Assembly: GCA_028386065.3 (NCBI GenBank)
Contig: JAKUCV010002500.1
Location: 201,200 to 265,199 of the forward strand
DNA: 64,000 bases
Direction: 5' to 3'
Source of the DNA: Turnera subulata
Taxonomy: Eukaryota > Streptophyta > Magnoliopsida > Malpighiales > Passifloraceae
The notes under the pieces are model-generated. The model did not search any database, was not told the DNA's origin, and saw only the letters and a list, made by a program, of their open reading frames with translations. Below are positions 47,780 through 57,705 of this stretch, piece by piece (position 1 is the stretch's first letter; every line of letters starts with the position of its first letter). The position numbers and the translations under genes were made by a program.

Positions 47780-48412
47780 TAAACCCAACCTTGCCAAGTT
47801 GCCTGAGAGACCATGATTAACTAATCGACACGGCCTATAGACCGATCTCCCAACCTTGCTAGGTCATCTATGAGACCTAGATCAACTGATCTCCACGGCC
47901 CATAGACCGATCTCTCAACCTTGCCAAGTCGCCTGAGAGACCAAAATCAACTGATCTCCACGGCCCACAGACTGATCTCCCAACCTTGCCAGGTCACTTA
48001 TGAGACCAAGATCAATCTACCTCCACGCTAGATCACTTGATCACCTTGATCCACGCGCCTGATCTCCTTGACTGATCACTTGATCTCTACGGCAGATCAC
48101 TTGATCTTCCACGACCCTTATGAGTCCATGGCAGACCATTTGATCCCCAAGGCAGACCATTTGATCGTTCTCCCTAACCATGATCCATGATCTTCACGGC
48201 AGATCACTTTATCCCACATCACTTGACCCCTTGATCCCTTGACTTGATGGCCTCACAAGTCACCCATCTGTCACAACAATAGGTTAGCCTAGCCACAACA
48301 ACCAACTATAGACCAACAAAACAATCAATATGACTTGCCACAACAACCAGTTATGGACCCACAACAACCAGACTAACCACCTTAAGCCACGAATTTGACT
48401 TTGGTACAAACA
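47780..48412 (-). repeat. 5' LTR of the non-autonomous element (right copy)
   Basis: It matches the left LTR over most of its length and ends TTGGTACAAACA at 48412. It has four units of the CCAACCTTGC repeat where the left copy has two, so the LTRs differ by a repeat expansion or contraction. The inner start could not be placed exactly. Confidence 0.65.
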
Positions 48413-48424
48413 TAATCTATAAAA

Positions 48425-48452
48425 CTAGTTCACATCCCGTGCAATACACGGG
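48425..48452 (-). mobile_element. Helitron-like 3' terminus
   Basis: On the minus strand a hairpin CCCGTG-TATTG-CACGGG (48452-48436) is followed by CTAG at 48428-48425 and then T. A GC-rich hairpin about ten bases before CTAG-T is the Helitron 3' end signature. The 5' TC end is not identified; the body would extend right into A/T-rich DNA. Confidence 0.4.
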
Positions 48453-49024
48453 CCTAGAATTTGGGTTTGGTTAGATTATAATTATAATATTTTGTATTAT
48501 ATAGTATTATTTATTTTAAAATGATAAATTAAAATGTAAAAAAATTTACCATATTAAAAATAACACAGAATAGTAATATTTTTTTACAAAAATTAAAAAT
48601 ATAATTTAATTAATTACATAAAAGAATAAAGGAAAAATAATGATAAAAATGCATAGAAAAATACAATCAATATAAATAAAAAAATTATGCTCCTTAAATG
48701 ATTGTTGAGAAGATGTAATACACAATTGTGTAGTAGGAAAACTTACAAACCGGAGGTAGTTTTTTAGAGAAATAATTATGAAAAAATGGTAAAAGCTAAT
48801 CTTATCTTCTTATCATTATTTTAAAAAATAATAATTTAAAAAATAATAATATAAAGAAGATGATTTTATCTTCTTATCATCTTCTCATTTCTTTTTAAAA
48901 TGATGTTAATTATGAAAATAATAGTTAAAGTAATTATTAATGCAAAAAGAAACTGGTATTTGATATGCTCTTAAATTGCTAGGTGTCTTCTCTTCAATCA
49001 CTCATGAGAAGTGTCTCTACTAAA
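48453..49024. other. A/T-rich spacer
   Basis: No gene is seen. It contains a short local duplication (ATCTTCTTATCAT at about 48807 and 48868) and could be the body of a Helitron-like element. Confidence 0.4.
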
Positions 49025-49163
<139 letters not shown>

Positions 49164-49165
49164 TT

Positions 49166-49618
49166 TGGCTAACGGATGCCCATGGGCACTTGATAAGAAG
49201 CATTTAATATGCATAGGAAACTCTATCAACACACATTATTCTCTCTTTCATAATAAATTTTTTCAAAGACAAAACTACCCTTATTTCACTTTTATTTTAA
49301 AACACTATTAAACTCCTAAACTCTTAAAACCCTAAAAACTAAACCTTAAACCCTAAAACCTTAAAACTCTAAAACCCTAAATCCTAAATCCTAAATCCTA
49401 AAACTCATAAACCCTAAACCCTAAATATTACATTCTAAAAATATTAATCATACTTTATTAAATATAGTATACATAAAAGGAGGGTATTTTTGTCAATCAA
49501 AATCTATCTTAAATAATGGTATTTATCTCTCCTCAAAATTCTGAAATCCAAGGAAAAAGGGGTTAGTTAACCCTTCTTTATTGCTCCTTAACAAGGGTCC
49601 TATGGGCACTCGTTAGCA
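49166..49618. mobile_element. TIR element, copy 1, with telomere-like core
   Basis: The left end TGGCTAACGGATGCCCATGG and the reverse complement of the right end (TGCTAACGAGTGCCCATAGG) are inverted repeats. It is 453 bp and non-coding. The interior (about 49310-49430) holds degenerate CCCTAAA repeats (plant telomere type). Superfamily uncertain; possibly a Mutator- or hAT-derived MITE. Confidence 0.7.
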
Positions 49619-49619
49619 T

Positions 49620-50040
49620 TGGCTAACGGGTGTCCATGGGCACTTGATAAGAAGCATGCATAGGAAATAATTGAGGTTGGTTCAAGTGGTAAGCGACTTG
49701 TTCCGCTTAAGCGAGGTTTCGGGTTCGAGTCCTCGTGTACGCAGAAAACCTCATTTGGGAGACTCAGCCACCATTACCTAGGTGCGCCACCCGAGTCGAG
49801 CTGGATTTAGTCTGGTGCCTTTAATGTCCTTAAAGGTGGACTGCCTCGAGATACTAGTGGGAAACAAAAAAAAAAAAGCATGCATAGGAAACTCCATCAA
49901 CACACATTATTCTCTCTGTCATAATAAATTCTTTTTTAAAAACAAAACTACCCTTATTTTACTTTTATTTTAAAATACTATTAAAATCCTAAACCCCTAA
50001 AATCCTAAAAACTAGACCCTAAACCCTAAACCCTAAAATA
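49620..50040. mobile_element. TIR element, copy 2, interrupted by a SINE and truncated
   Basis: It starts TGGCTAACGGGTGTCCATGG, one base after copy 1 ends. It matches the left part of copy 1 up to GAAGCA, is interrupted by the SINE at 49668-49877, and resumes with CTCCATCAACACACATTATT to CCCTAAACCCTAAA. No right terminal repeat was seen. Confidence 0.7.
49668..49877 (+). mobile_element. tRNA-derived SINE with 14-bp target duplication
   Basis: The 210-bp insertion has a Pol III A box (TGGTTCAAGTGG, 49678-49689) and B box (GGTTCGAGTCC, 49722-49732), a GC-rich body without ORF, and a terminal A run. It is flanked by the exact 14-bp duplication GCATGCATAGGAAA at 49654-49667 and 49878-49891. It depends on LINE enzymes supplied elsewhere, possibly of the kind at 51544-57690, though that pairing is not shown. 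Confidence 0.9.
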
Positions 50041-50690
50041 TATATAATAGATGTCAAATTTTATTTTTCTTTTTTTAGTCAAAGCATAAAGAAAGAACAA
50101 CAAACATTTTGGGTTTGAGCAGTTATTTACATTAAATTAATCTTCATAAAGAAAAATTAAATAAGTAGGAGGGTAAAAAGAGGGACGGGCAAGATGGACA
50201 ATTCAAGTGCCCTGGCATAGTGAGGCTGGGTATAAAAGCGGAACAAGGGGCTAGGGTAAGCACTACTTACTGCCTCTTGAGAGAACAGAGCGTTCTGGTA
50301 TGCCGCCGCTGTTCCGTTGCGGGCAAACAAAAAACCCTCAACTAGACCTTTCTCAAGCAATTTTCTTTCTTTTTCTTATCTAAGAAAGAAACGGCAAAGA
50401 AAAGGTCTTGTACATATACACTCTTTACAATGTAATTACTGTTTTGTTTTTTGTTTTTTGTTTTTTGTTTTTGTTTCTGGCCGATCCAATGGGTTCTCGC
50501 TTGTAAATATAGCGCGAGGTCTCAATTTCACCCGGCCTACACTGAAAAATCCAGAGGGGGCAGCCTCAAGGTTTTACATGCTTTTCACTCATGTCTTAAT
50601 TCAGGGAACTGCCCTATATGTTCTTCCCCCCTTTTCTTTTCTTTTTTCATTGCAATACATATAAATTTGTTCCTTGTTTTGCTCTGATTT
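50041..50690. other. Spacer with an unexplained TATA-led GC-rich block
   Basis: Mostly A/T-rich. At 50230-50335 a TATAAAAG motif (50231-50238) is followed by about 95 bases of GC-richer sequence with small stem-loops. The rest is unassigned and may include the decayed LTR of the minus-strand Gypsy element to the right. Confidence 0.4.
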
Positions 50691-50699
50691 GAATCTCTG

Positions 50700-51528
50700 A
50701 CTTTATTGTTGTCTTGTAATTTTGAGAGCTTCGCGATTGTAGTTGCCTATTGGATTTTTAGGGAAGAAATGGAAGAAAAGCAGACTAAGGTGGAGGAGGG
50801 TTATGGGGAGGAGATTTTTCATTAACTTTTCATGTGTGAGCTTCAGATTCCTCCTTAATTCTAGTGGTGCTTGCTTGTATGGCTGCAATTTTGGATAAAC
50901 CAAATCCTAAGCTTCAAAAGTCCTCACTTCTTTTTTGATTAGTGCAGAATTTTATATGACTACGAGCCTTTTCTAGCTCCATTTTCAGCATTGGATTTAC
51001 CGTTCCCTTTCCTTAGCCCAGTCTTCAATGGAAGCCACTCTTGTGTTGAAAGGATCAATGGAATGATGTGAAAGGATCAATGGAATGATGTGGAGCTTCA
51101 ATGCCATAGTGCCTTAATTGCAGACACGTTAATAGGAAATTGTTATTGGTATTATACCCACCATTCTGCAAAATGTAACCAATCATTTCAAGTAGTAGGC
51201 TTATGACTTTAGAAACATCTTAAATAGGTTTTAATGCTTGAGTTTTTTTTTTGTTTGGCCATTTGATTGCGGATGATAAGTAGAGGTCATGTGCAACTTC
51301 ACACCAAATAATTGAATTGTGCCCCTCGAAAGGGTCTTGTGAAGACAAGACCTTTATCAGTAATAATAATTCTTGGTAGATCATGAAGGTGGTGAATCTC
51401 CTCTAGAAATGGAGAATTTGCTTAAGCCTTTGTAAGGTGCAGCAATTCGATTGTGGCCATCAAATTGATGAAGAATGTATCAATTCAATTGGTTTGGTGC
51501 GCAATTCGCCATAGTTACCAACATGGAG
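50700..51528 (-). mobile_element. Gypsy element, minus strand, integrase part (split by LINE)
   Basis: Broken minus frames read LHVGNYGELRTK and IHSSSI (zinc-binding entry to integrase, near 51500-51440), then ITDKGLVFTR, FNYLV and TSTYHPQSNGQ (DDE core, near 51370-51250), then VYPKLQPYKQAPLELRRNLK (C-terminal block, near 50900). It continues at 57706 on the other side of the LINE. Confidence 0.8.
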
Positions 51529-51543
51529 TTTCTTTTTGTACTT
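51529..51543 (+). repeat. LINE target site duplication, left copy
   Basis: TTTCTTTTTGTACTT is repeated exactly at 57691-57705. Joining the two flanks restores a continuous Gypsy linker sequence, which confirms the insertion. Confidence 0.9.
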
Positions 51544-51573
51544 TTTTTTTTGAAACTCGGAAGATATCTTTTA

Positions 51574-54500
51574 TTAAGCAAGCTCATCAATTACAATGGG
51601 ACGAAGAGAGTTGGGGGCCTGGCATAGGACAGCGCCAGGGCTTAAATTGTTTCTAGCATTCTTTGCCAACAAGTCAGCTGCTCTATTGGCTTGTCTATGA
51701 GCCGCAGAGATCTCTACGCTATCAAAGAAGTCTAGTAAAGCTAGAATTCTGGACAACAAGGCTCTTATTTCCCAGCGACATTTCTCTGGGTTGGAGATAA
51801 CACCCGCCAAAACCGCTGAATCTGTTTCCATGATCACCTTTTTACACCCGTGCCTCTGTGCAGATTGAATACCATAGATCATACCCCAAGCTTCAGCCAT
51901 CAGAGCAGAGGTGGTCTCGCAGGCCAACTGTACCGACTCCACAATGTCGCCCTTGTCATTTCGCATAATCACTCCTATACCAGTAGGCTTGAAGGCACTT
52001 ATAAAGGATGCATCCGTGTTCACCTTGCACCAGTCCTTTGGTGGTGGAACCCATCTAGTATTTCTGGTAGGGCGTGTTACCATGGAGGTAGATTGTCGCA
52101 GCGAAAGCTGTGCAAGTGACAATCGATGCGCTTTCCTTGCAGTATCATGAGGGCATATGGGAGAGCCCCAAACTGCAATGTTACGTGCTTTCCAAATTTC
52201 CCATAATAGATAGGCAATCTGCTCAAGGTAGCCTTTAGGGAGCTGAGTCGCACCATCCAGCAAGGAGAGCCACCACTCACGGAAGGACTGGGACTCATTC
52301 TGTACTGGGCGATAGCCAGTTGCACTGGACAGCCACGTGGCTCTAGCTTGATCACAGAATAGCAGTGCATGCGATACAGTTTCATCATGAGTTCCACAAA
52401 CATGGCAGGTGGCTCTGGCCGAAATGGTTCTACTACGGAGGTTAGCCATGGTTGGGAGTGCTACATTCAAGGCCCTCCACATGAAGTTCTTTATTCGCGG
52501 ACCAACCTCCAGACTCCAAACCGTGTGCCACGGGAAAGCAGTAGTATTAATTGCAGAGGGAGGTCCCCTTTCCCCATCGATTCTTAGTTGACACAGGCGG
52601 GAGTAACCAGATTTAACAGTATACACGCCAGATGTGGTGTAGTGCCATACTAGTTCATCATGTTCCAGCGGATTACCAATTGGGATGGACATAATAGCCT
52701 TTTGCTCCTCAGGAGAGAATAAGAGCGAGAGAATGCCAGGATCCCATTCATAGTTGTCCCTCTTCATTTCGCTGGCTTGAAATAGTTGACAGTCTGGGGG
52801 CCTAGGCGAGTTCACTTTGAAGCCATCCAAGGAGGGTACCCATGGATCATCCCATATGTTCACATCATGCCCACTGATGATATTCCACCGTAGTCCGGCC
52901 TGTAGTACAGCTCGTCCCTCAAGCAGGCTCCTCCAAACCCAAGAAGGCTTACCCCCTAAGAGCGCAGCATGAAAATCTGATCGGGGAAAGTAAATGCCCT
53001 TAAGGACCCTTGCCCATAACTGATCAGGTTGCTTTATTAATCGCCAACATTGGCGAGCAAGTAGGGCTTTGTTGAAGAGATGAAGATCACGGAAGCCAAG
53101 ACCACCCATGTGCTTTGGAAGGGTGAGCCGCTCCCAATTGACCCAATGCACCGAGCCACCCTCATTACTGCGAAACCACCAAAAGTGTCTGATCCTCTTG
53201 TGTATCCCATCAATAAAACCTTTAGGGAGCTGAAAGCATGACATTGCATATACCGGTACTGAGGTGAGGACCGCTTTGATGAGTATCTCGCGTCCCGCTT
53301 GGCTAAGGTATTTTTGCTTCCATGCATTCATCTTTCCCTCGATACGCCTCATTAGAAACTTTAGGGCATCAGTCTTGGACCTGCCCCACATGCTTGGCAG
53401 CCCCAGGTACTTATCACTATGACTGGATTCAGAGATTCCAATGGCATCAGTAACTTGGCTTCGAGTAATGGAAGAGACATTTTTTCCGAAAATGATTGAT
53501 GATTTACTCAAATTCACAGCCTGGCCAGACGCCTTGCAGTAGTCCTCCAACAGTCGCTTAATTGCAAGAGCCTCCGTCACAGTCGCTTCACTGAAGAGCA
53601 TTGTGTCATCAGCAAACATGATGTGTGACAGCGAGGGGCATGATTCGTTTATTTGATAGCCATTGATAATGCCAAAGGATTTTGCATCAGTAAACATAGA
53701 AGAGAGGACGTCGCCAACCAGTAAGAAGAGGTAAGGGGAGAGAGGGTCCCCTTGCCGTAATCCTTTTTGTGGCTTAAAACTTGGTGTGCGGACTCCATTG
53801 ATGAGGATGCTAAATCTCACGGTTGATATGCACTGCATGACCCACTACACCCATATTTCAGCAAATCCCATTCTCAAGAGCATCATTTCAATGAAAGACC
53901 AATCAACCCTATCAAAAGCCTTCATCATATCAAGTTTGATAGCCATGTGTCACCTCAATTTACTCCGGGCTGTTCTTAAGCCGTGTAGAGCCTCATGTCC
54001 AATAATGATGTTGTCTTGGATGAGACGCCCGGGAATGAAAGCGGATTGTTCAGGGGAGATCAGCTCATTCATGATAGGCTGCAGTCTGTTTGCGAGGATT
54101 TTGGAAATGACTTTGTAAACAAAATTGCATAAACTGATTGGCCTGTAGTCATTCACAGTGGTCGCTTGCTGCACTTTTGGCACCAAGACTATGTCAGTCT
54201 CGTTAAATCTCCCAGACATGTAGCCTCCCATAAAGAAGCTCTTCACAGCATTAATAATATCCACCCCAACCACTTGCCAATGGGACTAGTAGAAAATACC
54301 CGAATACCCATCAGGCCCCGGGGATTTGAGCCCTCCCAATCCAAAGACAGCCTTCCTAACTTCATCGTCATTAGGCATGGCTATGAGTCTCAAGTTCATG
54401 TTCTGCGAAACCTTTCCTTTAATTGCCGATGTGACAGAGTCAGGCCAGGAAGTAGAGGACTTGGTATAGACTTTCCGAAAGTGATCAAGGAAGAGAGATT

Positions 54501-55672
54501 CAACATCCATCTCTTCTTTTATCCATCGACCACGTTCATCTTTAATTCGTCATATTTGGTTCCTTTGCCGGCTCTGAACAGTAGCTAGATGGAAGAACTT
54601 GGTATTCCGGTCGCCGTAATTGAGCCATTTAATACGCGACCGTTGATGCCAATACCTTTCTTCCTTACGCCATACAACCTCCAGTCTCTGAGCCAAATCC
54701 TGTTCCTCAGCCAAGGTAGAATTAGTGACAGGAGCCTTCTGTATTGTTTCCAACCTATCAATGAGGGCCTCAAGTTCTTGCTTGTTATTTCCCAACATTT
54801 TTCTTCCATGGAGACAGGGCAATCCTGGTCAAGCGAAGTTTCTCACATACTTTAAACATGTTGGAGCCACTACAGCTAGATCCCCAAGCCTCTCCAATCA
54901 CCTGCTCGCACTGGGGCTCTTCAAGCCATTGGGATTCAAACTTGAAGGATCCCCTATGCCTCCTAGAGTCCACACGTAGCTGGAGAATGACAGGCCTGTG
55001 ATCTGACCCGATAAGAGCCTCATGGAAAACGATGCACGTGTCAAAAACCAGACGCCAAGGAGGGTTGGCCACTGCACGATCAAGCCGCTCCTTTATATTG
55101 GCAAAGGCTAGGTGCCTTTTTTTCCAAGTGAAAACTTCACCCTGGAAGCCTAAATCCATTAAGTCGCAATGCTCCATAAAATCGGTAAGAGGTTTGCTTT
55201 GAGAAAGAGTGACAACATTTCCTCCTTCCTTTTCCCAATTATCCAGGACAATGTTGAAGTCGCCCATACACAACCATGACTCATCATCGAGGCCCTTTAG
55301 TTCAGTGAGCCTATTCCAAACTTCTCTACGTTTTCTCTTGTCTGGTTCTTCATAAATGAAGGAGGAGTGCCAGAGATTACTGGAAACGTGCTCCAATACA
55401 ACCGTATCAATATAATGCCTTGCAACCTTAAGAACCTGAACATCAAAGGAATTGTCTCACCAAAGGGCCAGACCACCGGATAGGCCCTCTGGATCGACAT
55501 AAGCAGCACCCACGTAAGCCATCCTGCTTCGCAAACTTTCCAAATGGGATCTATCTTGCTTAGTCTCCATAAGAAAGATAATCCCCGGACTCCATTTCCT
55601 TCTGAGCCTATGTAAGGCTCGAACTGCCGCTGCTTGTCCAAGGCCTCGGCAGTTCCATGCTAAGATACTCAT
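51574..55672 (-). pseudogene. LINE ORF2: endonuclease, reverse transcriptase, RNase H
   Basis: It starts MSILAWNCRGLGQAAAVRAL at 55672. Domains in order: endonuclease (ETKQDRS, then CMGDFNIVLDNWEKEGG, then IGSDHRPVIL); linker (WLNYGDRNTKFFHLATVQSR); reverse transcriptase (LGGLKSPGPDGYSGIFY, NDYRPISLCNFVYKVISKIL, KGLRQGDPLSPYLF, and the catalytic HIMFADDTMLFSE); a zinc-binding region (CHVCGTHDETVSHALLFCDQ, near 52400); and a C-terminal RNase H (CKVNTDASF, then METDSA, then AAHRQANRAADLLAKNA) ending at 51574. Stops occur near 55457, 54550, 54286, 53950 and 53846, and a frameshift near 54800. The last 754 residues are uninterrupted. Protein activity from this copy is unlikely. Confidence 0.93.
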
Positions 55673-55989
55673 TGGCTAGATTGTGGTTGTTGGCCAGCCA
55701 CCACCGCCATAGTTAGAGGAGAAGCTTAACTGGTAGAAGGTGAGACGGAGACGGGCTCACTACTAACAGAAGCGGGTTGAGATGTAACCGTAAGAGTAGC
55801 CTCAGGATTTTGGGTACCTCTAAGGCGCGCTAACTTTTTCAAGGACAGAGCAGGAGAGGGGGTAGGTGAATCACGTAGAGCAGCTGGGATGTCAGCATGT
55901 GTATGTGTGGATGACTGAGGGCTACACTCTGTGTCAACTGTAGGAAAAGGCTCGAAGGGTGGAATAGGGCCAGGTGTGACATGTCCAGG

Positions 55990-57297
55990 ACGAAAGAGGT
56001 CGGGCTAAAAAACATTGGGCAGTTTTAAGTGATGGTATGTTTTGGGGGAATGGGCCTTGTCCCTTTTTTGTGAGGCAGACACACCCCGTGCTTTCCTCTT
56101 TTTTGGGCCCGAAGGGGTATTCAAAGGTGCAGAAGGGGTCAAAAGGATAGAAGAAGTGGCTGAGGAGGTGGTACCTGTGGATACAGCCTTGTTAGCACAT
56201 GACTTGGCACGCCCTCTGTCAGTGCCCTTTGAGATTGTCTCATCCGAGGAATTGGAAAGTGGAATCGTGCACTGGGGGGTTTTATCACTTGCAGCTTGGC
56301 AGATTTTGTCACCCACGCCACAATTCATGCTAGGCACGTGGGTTGGAAGATCACCCATAACCGGTTCTCCACGCGCATCCTTCTCACGCTCCGCTGGCAA
56401 AGGATCATCCCCTGGTGCCGACGGCACTGACTTCTCTGGTGACTGGTTTTGGGCATGCATAGCATTTTCCTTTTGCTGCTGCTTGCCGATAACCGGCTCG
56501 ACACGCCCGCGTGGGACTTGAGGAGCTTTTCTGTAATGGCCTTTAACCGCCCGCAGGTGAGGACCATAGCCTTCTAGGTGCCTTCCATTGCGCCCTGCTT
56601 TGAAATCACACATTTTCTTGGGGCATTCTTTTTCTGAATGTGCAATTTTACCACAGTAGTAGCAGAATTCGCCGAGGTCTTCATACACAAAGTTCACACG
56701 CAGAGTGACATCCCCATGTCCCCTTGTGATGAAACCAGGGGGCAAGGGTTCTTCCACATTTACCATAACCTTCATTTTGAAAAAATCCCCTCAGTGAGGG
56801 CTGTTATCCGCTGGCAGCGCGACATCAATCACACCAGGAAAGAACATGCCGATTTTGGTGGCCTTCTTCTTTCTCATGTGGGACGGGGGTCGTCCATGGA
56901 CTTGCACAGTGAACACAGCAGTTTCAAAACGAATGAGGTCTAGAGTAGCATCAGGGGGCCACTCTTTCAGCACTAGGAGGTGGCCAGCAACCCACCACGG
57001 GACGCGATTGAGGACTCTTAACCTGTCATACTCAGATTCAAAACGGAAGAGGAAAATATTCTCCCTCATCTCCACAACTTCTAGTAGCTTTGGAAGGCTC
57101 CAGGCCCGAGTAAGGGTCTCAGCCATCACGCGGGGGCTGAACCACCTGAAGTCAGCAAGCACCTTGCCCACAAGAATAGGCTTCCCTTGGTTTAAGGCGG
57201 CTTCATCATCTTCACTATCAAGATCAAGCACCGGTTCAACATACTCAGGGGGCTCAGGCGGATGGGTCTCTTCAGTGTCGCTAAGATTCATCTCCAT
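55990..57297 (-). pseudogene. LINE ORF1: DUF4283-type RNA-binding protein with zinc knuckle
   Basis: It begins MEMNLSDTEETHPPEPPEYV at 57297, with an acidic N-terminus. A DUF4283-like domain follows (GKVLADFRWFSPRVMAETLT, then WSLPKLLEVVEMRENIFLFR, then VPWWVAGHLLVLKEW). One in-frame stop lies near 56791; the frame then continues with MVNVEEPLPPGFITRG and the zinc knuckle CYYCGKIAHSEKEC (CX2CX4HX4C). The C-terminal third is low complexity, Ser/Pro/Lys rich. It would coat the LINE RNA. Confidence 0.88.
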
Positions 57298-57705
57298 TAG
57301 AAGGAAAGAAAGCTTTCCACAGAAGGGAAACAGTAGCTTTCCACAAAAGGAAAACAGTATCAGTACCAGATCTGGTTTGTAAAGAGGCTAGTCCACTGTA
57401 TGTAGGGACAAAACAAGGTCTCATCTCACATTAGAGCAAGAGAGAAATTCGGGCGAGTACATTAAAACCGCCATAATGAATGCATTAAGTGACACATTTC
57501 TTCTTCTTCAAGTAGTGAGCCACTAGCTAGTTTACCACATTGTCGAAAATTGGAGAAGACAGAGAGCAGAATCAGTATAGCTATTTCGACAAAAAAAGAA
57601 TCAGTATAGCTATAGACATTCATTCAAAAATTAATTAATACAACAACTAAATTCTCTGCAACTACCCAGCGAAGGGTACTACTAAACTTTTTTCTTTTTG
57701 TACTT

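Larger units (their letters stand above)
44539..48412 (-). mobile_element. Non-autonomous LTR retrotransposon, minus strand
   Basis: Two related direct repeats bound a 2.5-kb inner region. In minus orientation the LTR begins TGTTTGTACC and ends GGTGCTAACA, and a purine tract (GGCTGAGGGGGGCAAC) lies inside the left LTR at 45154-45169, as expected for a 3' LTR. The inner region has only broken gag-like minus frames (46344-46556, 46830-47078 and neighbours), rich in Q, S and P. No protease, RT or integrase block was seen. No target duplication is visible, and the right LTR appears altered at its inner edge. Confidence 0.65.
51544..57690 (-). mobile_element. Full-length plant L1-type LINE
   Basis: A 6.15-kb minus-strand LINE with, in order, a 5' region (57690-57298), ORF1, ORF2 and a short 3' end with an A tail (a T run at 51544-51551 on the plus strand). 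A 15-bp target duplication flanks it. Only a few stops and one frameshift interrupt the two ORFs, so it is one of the younger insertions in the window. It sits inside the pol linker of a Gypsy element. Confidence 0.93.

Noticed and set aside
49678..49740. A tRNA gene
   Set aside because: A and B boxes are present, but the sequence does not form a full cloverleaf and continues into a SINE body with A tail and target duplications.
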